From contig NZ_BAABRP010000032.1 in the NCBI RefSeq assembly GCF_039545055.1, positions 1 to 14,685 of the forward strand: DNA of 14,685 bases, read 5' to 3'. The translations under genes were made by a program, and so were the position numbers. Origin of the DNA: Deinococcus carri. Its GTDB lineage: Bacteria; Deinococcota; Deinococci; Deinococcales; Deinococcaceae. Under the pieces are notes generated by a model, which saw nothing but the letters and a program-made list of their open reading frames with translations, searched no databases and was not told the DNA's origin. Below are positions 10,738 to 14,685 of the stretch, in pieces. Every line of letters starts with the position of its first letter. Position 1 is the stretch's first letter.

Positions 10738-11678
10738 GGCCCCGCCCCTACACCGATACCGACGCCCCAGCCTGGGCCGACCTGACGGGACGGCTGACCG
10801 GCCGCCGCGTCACCGCCGAGAGACTCCGCGAGGAGGACGCCCGGCGGGACCCCACGCACCTCAGCCGCCGCTGGGTCATGGAGGAGGGGGGAGAGGTGCG
10901 GGGCCTGGCCCACCTGTATTTCTTCCCCTTCGACCCGCCCGGCTTTCTGCATGCCAGCGTGCTGGTGGCTCCCGAGAGCCGGGGCCGGGGTGTGGGCCGC
11001 GTTCTCTGGGAGGCCGTCGAACAGGCCGCGCGGGAAGCCGGGGCGTCCGGCTTGGTGGCCGACGTGGGCGACACTGACCCGGAAAGCCTGGCCTGGGCCG
11101 AGCGCCACGGCTTCCGGCAGCACGCCCACCGCTTCGCCTCCGAGCTGGACCTGACCACCTTTGATGAAACGCCGCACCGGGAGGCACTCGCCCGCGCGGA
11201 GGCGCAGGGCGTGACCTTCACGGACCTGGGCGGCGCGGACGCGGCCACGCTGAAGCGGTACCTGAACTTCTTCGCGGACCGCCTGCCCGAGACGCCCGAC
11301 CTCGCCGGGCATCCGCGCTGGCCCCTGAAGCAGGTGCGGGAGACGCTGCACCTGGACCACAACCCGCGCCCCGACCGGCTGGTTCTGGCGGTGGGGCCGG
11401 ACGGCGAGTGGCTGGGCACGACCGCGATGGTGGCCTATCCCGGCCTGGCCTACAACGAGCTGACTGCCGTGCATCCGCGGGCGCGGGGACGGGGGCTGGC
11501 CCTACCGCTCAAGCTGCACGTGATTCGCCGGGCACGGGCGGCGGGCCTGCCGGTCATGCGGACCAACAACCACAGCCGCAATGCGCCGATGCTGGCCGTG
11601 AATGAACGGCTGGGGTTCGAGAGGCGGCCCGGCCGGTACGAGCTACACCTGCCGCTGGGCGCTACTTCCGCCGTTTGA
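10734..11678 (+). CDS. Tandem GNAT N-acetyltransferase
   Basis: This is a 314-residue protein with two GNAT modules. The first (about residues 1-150) has the acetyl-CoA loop VAPESRGRGVGRVLW at 78-92 and WAERHGFRQ at 121-129. The second (about 160-310) has VHPRARGRGLALPLK at 246-260 and TNNHSRNAPMLAVNERLGFE at 277-296. Double GNATs include MshD-type and other small-molecule acetyltransferases; the acceptor here is not evident. The start is GTG 10734, overlapping the DinB-like stop by 4 bp, with no separate promoter, so it depends on the upstream transcript. Its last 17 bp overlap the 3' end of the convergent kinase gene. An association between a DinB-fold protein and an acetyltransferase is plausible but unproven. 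Confidence 0.88.
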   Translation: MRPRPYTDTDAPAWADLTGRLTGRRVTAERLREEDARRDPTHLSRRWVMEEGGEVRGLAHLYFFPFDPPGFLHASVLVAPESRGRGVGRVLWEAVEQAAREAGASGLVADVGDTDPESLAWAERHGFRQHAHRFASELDLTTFDETPHREALARAEAQGVTFTDLGGADAATLKRYLNFFADRLPETPDLAGHPRWPLKQVRETLHLDHNPRPDRLVLAVGPDGEWLGTTAMVAYPGLAYNELTAVHPRARGRGLALPLKLHVIRRARAAGLPVMRTNNHSRNAPMLAVNERLGFERRPGRYELHLPLGATSAV

Positions 11679-12642
11679 AGGGATTCCAGCGGGAACCGTT
11701 CCGCTCAGCCGTGGGCGGCGCTTCGGCGGGGGCCACGGCTGCTGGCAAGCGCGGGGCAGCCGGACCGTGACGCCCCATCTGGCGGGCCGGGACGGCGGGT
11801 GGGGTGGGGGACATCTCCTGGGGGCTGGCCTCCTCGTCCGGTTCGCCAAGGGCGGCCAGCAGGGCGCGGCGCAGGTCGCCCGCCGTCGGCCGGTCCTGGG
11901 GCCGCTTGGCGAGGGCGCGTTCGGCCAGGCGAGCCACCGGGCGCGGCACCTGCGGATTCAGGTGGGACAGCGGTGTGGCGAAGCTGTTGAGGTGCGCCGC
12001 CATCAGGGCCTCGTAGGTGTCGCCCAGGTGGGGGCGCTGGCCGGTAAGAAGTTCATAGGCCAGCACGCCGAGGCTGTACACGTCGCTGGCGGGGCTGCTG
12101 CTCTCGCCGTGGTAAATCTCGGGGGCCATGTAATAGGGACTGCCGCTCGACTGCCCCCCCTGCGTGATGAAGTAGGTGCTGCCCAGGTCGCCCAGCGCGG
12201 CGCGGCCCAGGTCGTCGACGTACACGTTCTGCGTCTTCACGTCCTGGTGAACTGCGCTCAGCCCGTGCAGGTAGGTGAGGCCCGCCGCCACGTCGGCCAG
12301 GATGCGCAGGGCTTCTTCCAGCGGCAGTTTCTGCCCGCCCCGCCCGGCCAGCACGTCGCTGAGCGTGCCCGCCGGGTAATGGCGCAGCGCCACGAAGGCC
12401 TTCGGGCCGAAGGCGGTCCCGGCATACCCCTGCACCACGTGCGGATGCCGGAACTGGAGCGTGAGCCGCACCTCGTTGCCGAAGCGTTCGGCGGCCTCCT
12501 TGTCGCGCAGCGTCTCTTCCAGGGGAACTTTCAGGGCCACCTGCCGCCCCTGCGCGTCCTGAGCCAGATGGACCAGAGCCGTATGCCCGCGCCCCAACAG
12601 GTGCAGGAGTTTGTAGCCGGGAATGGAGCGTTCTGGAGTCAT
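11662..12642 (-). CDS. Serine/threonine protein kinase (Hanks type, soluble)
   Basis: This is a 326-residue kinase counted from ATG 12642. Residues 10-27 hold the glycine loop LLGRGHTALVHLA. K38 (VALKVP) is the ATP lysine and E57 (FGNEVRL) its helix-C partner. The catalytic loop is VHQDVKTQN (D134, N139), lacking the usual Arg of HRD. The metal site is GDLG (D152) instead of DFG. APE is at 173-175, then DVYSLGVLAYELLTG (187-201) and RPTAGDLRRALLAA. A Pro/Ala-rich tail (about 268-326) ends in a basic WNPFKRRK. No transmembrane segment or sensor domain is seen, unlike many PknB-type kinases. An alternative start is GTG at 12702 (20 more residues), which a TAGACT box 7 nt upstream supports as leaderless, whereas ATG 12642 has no Shine-Dalgarno sequence. 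The target is unknown. Confidence 0.88.
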   Translation of the reverse strand: MTPERSIPGYKLLHLLGRGHTALVHLAQDAQGRQVALKVPLEETLRDKEAAERFGNEVRLTLQFRHPHVVQGYAGTAFGPKAFVALRHYPAGTLSDVLAGRGGQKLPLEEALRILADVAAGLTYLHGLSAVHQDVKTQNVYVDDLGRAALGDLGSTYFITQGGQSSGSPYYMAPEIYHGESSSPASDVYSLGVLAYELLTGQRPHLGDTYEALMAAHLNSFATPLSHLNPQVPRPVARLAERALAKRPQDRPTAGDLRRALLAALGEPDEEASPQEMSPTPPAVPARQMGRHGPAAPRLPAAVAPAEAPPTAERNGSRWNPFKRRK

Positions 12643-12709
12643 AACGGTAAGAAGGAACGGCGCTGTTCCTGGCAGGTCGCCTGACCCCGCGGAGTCACGC
12701 ACTGTCCCC

Positions 12710-12715
12710 AGTCTA
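12710..12715 (-). promoter_or_regulatory. Probable kinase-gene -10 box (TAGACT)
   Basis: On the minus strand CGCTAGACTG is followed 7 nt later by an in-frame GTG (12700-12702). This is consistent with a leaderless start there, or a ~60-nt leader if translation begins at ATG 12642. The same ten bases occur upstream of rny. Confidence 0.5.
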
Positions 12716-12765
12716 GCGGCATTCTGTCACCCAAATCTGTCTGGCGGGAGCGGGTGGAGCCACCC

Positions 12766-12799
12766 ACAAAAAGAAGCGGAGGAGCGTCCTTGCCCCTCC
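12766..12799 (-). terminator. Intrinsic terminator of prfB
   Basis: On the minus strand GGAGGGGC (12799-12792) pairs with GCTCCTCC (12785-12778), 8 bp with one G-U, around the loop AAGGAC. It is followed by GCTTCTTTTT. It lies 26 nt after the prfB stop. A second hairpin, GGGTGG/CCACCC, follows at 12752-12765. Confidence 0.82.
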
Positions 12800-12825
12800 A
12801 GCTTTACTCGGCCCGGCGTTCCGGA

Positions 12826-13921
<1,096 letters not shown>

Positions 13922-13954
13922 GGCGTGTCTCCCTTCCGCGCTACCCCCGTTGAG

Positions 13955-13979
13955 CGGGGCGCGGGCATATGCCGCCCCG
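13955..13979. repeat. Imperfect inverted repeat at the prfB start of transcription
   Basis: CGGGGC (13955-13960) and GCCCCG (13974-13979) flank a perfect 10-bp palindrome GGCATATGCC (13964-13973) with a 3-nt bulge on one side. The element directly abuts the prfB -10 box and covers the expected transcription start. CGGGGC can alternatively pair with CCCCG at 13945-13949. Confidence 0.5.
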
Positions 13980-13980
13980 G

Positions 13981-13986
13981 AGTATA
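13981..13986 (-). promoter_or_regulatory. Probable prfB -10 box (TATACT)
   Basis: TATACT on the minus strand predicts a start near 13974 and a leader of about 53 nt. The -35 region has no TTGACA-like hexamer, so the promoter is assigned on the -10 alone. Confidence 0.5.
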
Positions 13987-14044
13987 GGGAGCGCCGGGGC
14001 ACAGATGCGGGGGCGGCTGTTCCATTCCGGGGCGACCGCGCGGC

Positions 14045-14232
14045 ATGAGCCTGCACAGTGGGGAATGGGTGACGTGCCTGGAAGTCCGCGAGTCTTTGCT
14101 GCGGGGCGAACTCAACGTGTTGACCCGCCACTGGTGGGGGAAAAGGGCGCGTGGGTGGACCTGTACGACCGTGAGGGCAGGCTCGCCGGTCCGCCCTCCT
14201 CCATGCGGTTCCTCCACGCCTGCTCGAACTGA
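14045..14232 (+). pseudogene. Small open frame apparently broken by a one-base frameshift
   Basis: ATG 14045 opens a frame reading SLHSGEWVTCLEVRESLL, then RGELNVLTRHWWGK. At the run GGGGGAAAAGGG (about 14137-14148) this frame loses protein-like composition. The -1 frame continues convincingly as KGAWVDLYDREGRLAGPPSS, then MRFLHACSN, stopping at TGA 14232. Joined, they give a ~62-residue protein rich in Trp, Leu and charged residues with smooth sense across the join. The shift is best explained by loss of one A or G in the homopolymers, or by a sequencing error. Programmed -1 shifting is less likely, because the runs do not form a proper X-XXY-YYZ site in this phase. No Shine-Dalgarno sequence is visible. 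Function is unknown. It is divergent from prfB. Confidence 0.45.
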
Positions 14233-14369
14233 TGCAGCCCGAGGTCTTCCGGAGACTGCTAGCGACCTGAACAGGTACTTGACCTGCTCCCCACTTGGGC
14301 CTCCTCAGTTCCCCGCAGGCCTTCCCACGCAGGTTTTTCATTGTTTGTGCAGAGGAGGGATGGGGGGAG
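14233..14369. other. Gene-free spacer before the rRNA promoter
   Basis: No coding frame with convincing composition is seen. The stretch holds a small hairpin CAGGT-ACTTG-ACCTG around 14273-14287. Just before the promoter is an AT-richer patch (about 14333-14349, TTTTTCATTGTTTG) that could serve as an upstream element, though it lies about 20 bp above the -35. Confidence 0.4.

Positions 14370-14685
<316 letters not shown>

Noticed and set aside
14273..14300. A second rRNA promoter at TTGACC near 14279
   Set aside because: The hexamer 17 bp downstream is TCCTCA, which is not a plausible -10.
13922..14341. Long open frames upstream of the prfB start in both relevant frames
   Set aside because: The start GTG 13921 with its ribosome binding site and the leader peptide fit RF2 exactly; upstream translation shows no RF2 homology.

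Overview
The window reads as chromosomal DNA from a Deinococcus-type bacterium. The evidence is high GC with strong GC3 bias, a long two-OB-fold SSB, the order rpsF-ssb-rpsR-rplI, a 17-bp palindrome matching the radiation/desiccation response motif (RDRM) in front of ssb, several probable leaderless starts with a TAnnnT box 5-7 nt upstream, and a 16S rRNA 5' end of Deinococcus type. No species can be named from sequence alone.

Layout. 1-113: right end of an IS1-family element. 229-1395 (+): baeRF-like protein, convergent with rny (RNase Y, 3179-1461, -), with a perfect 11-bp inverted repeat between them. 4073-3375 (-): winged-helix regulator, divergent from an amidohydrolase (4119-5420, +), with an inverted repeat across the regulator start. 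6980-5424 (-): acyl-CoA synthetase. 7827-7093 (-): exported dienelactone-hydrolase-like protein. 10078-7976 (-): rpsF, ssb, rpsR and rplI, closed by an intrinsic terminator, with a damage-responsive promoter inside the operon before ssb. 10234-11678 (+): DinB-like protein and tandem GNAT acetyltransferase with overlapping stop and start. 12642-11662 (-): Ser/Thr kinase. 13921-12826 (-): prfB with the classical +1 recoding site. 14045-14232 (+): a small open frame that looks broken by one base. 14370-14685 (+): an rRNA promoter in a G-run tract, a structured leader and the first ~87 nt of 16S rRNA.

How the parts relate. Most of the window is housekeeping for translation and RNA turnover (RNase Y, RF2, S6, S18, L9, 16S). 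The DNA-repair protein SSB is tied both to growth, through the ribosomal operon, and to DNA damage, through its own RDRM promoter. Accessory metabolism (amidohydrolase, acyl-CoA ligase, dienelactone hydrolase, DinB/GNAT pair) fills the gaps. I see no defence island, CRISPR array, prophage or biosynthetic cluster, and no convincing undescribed multi-gene system. The most interesting signals are regulatory: the RDRM/-35 overlap at ssb, the prfB frameshift, the G-tract rRNA promoter, the regulator's putative self-operator and the frameshifted small ORF.
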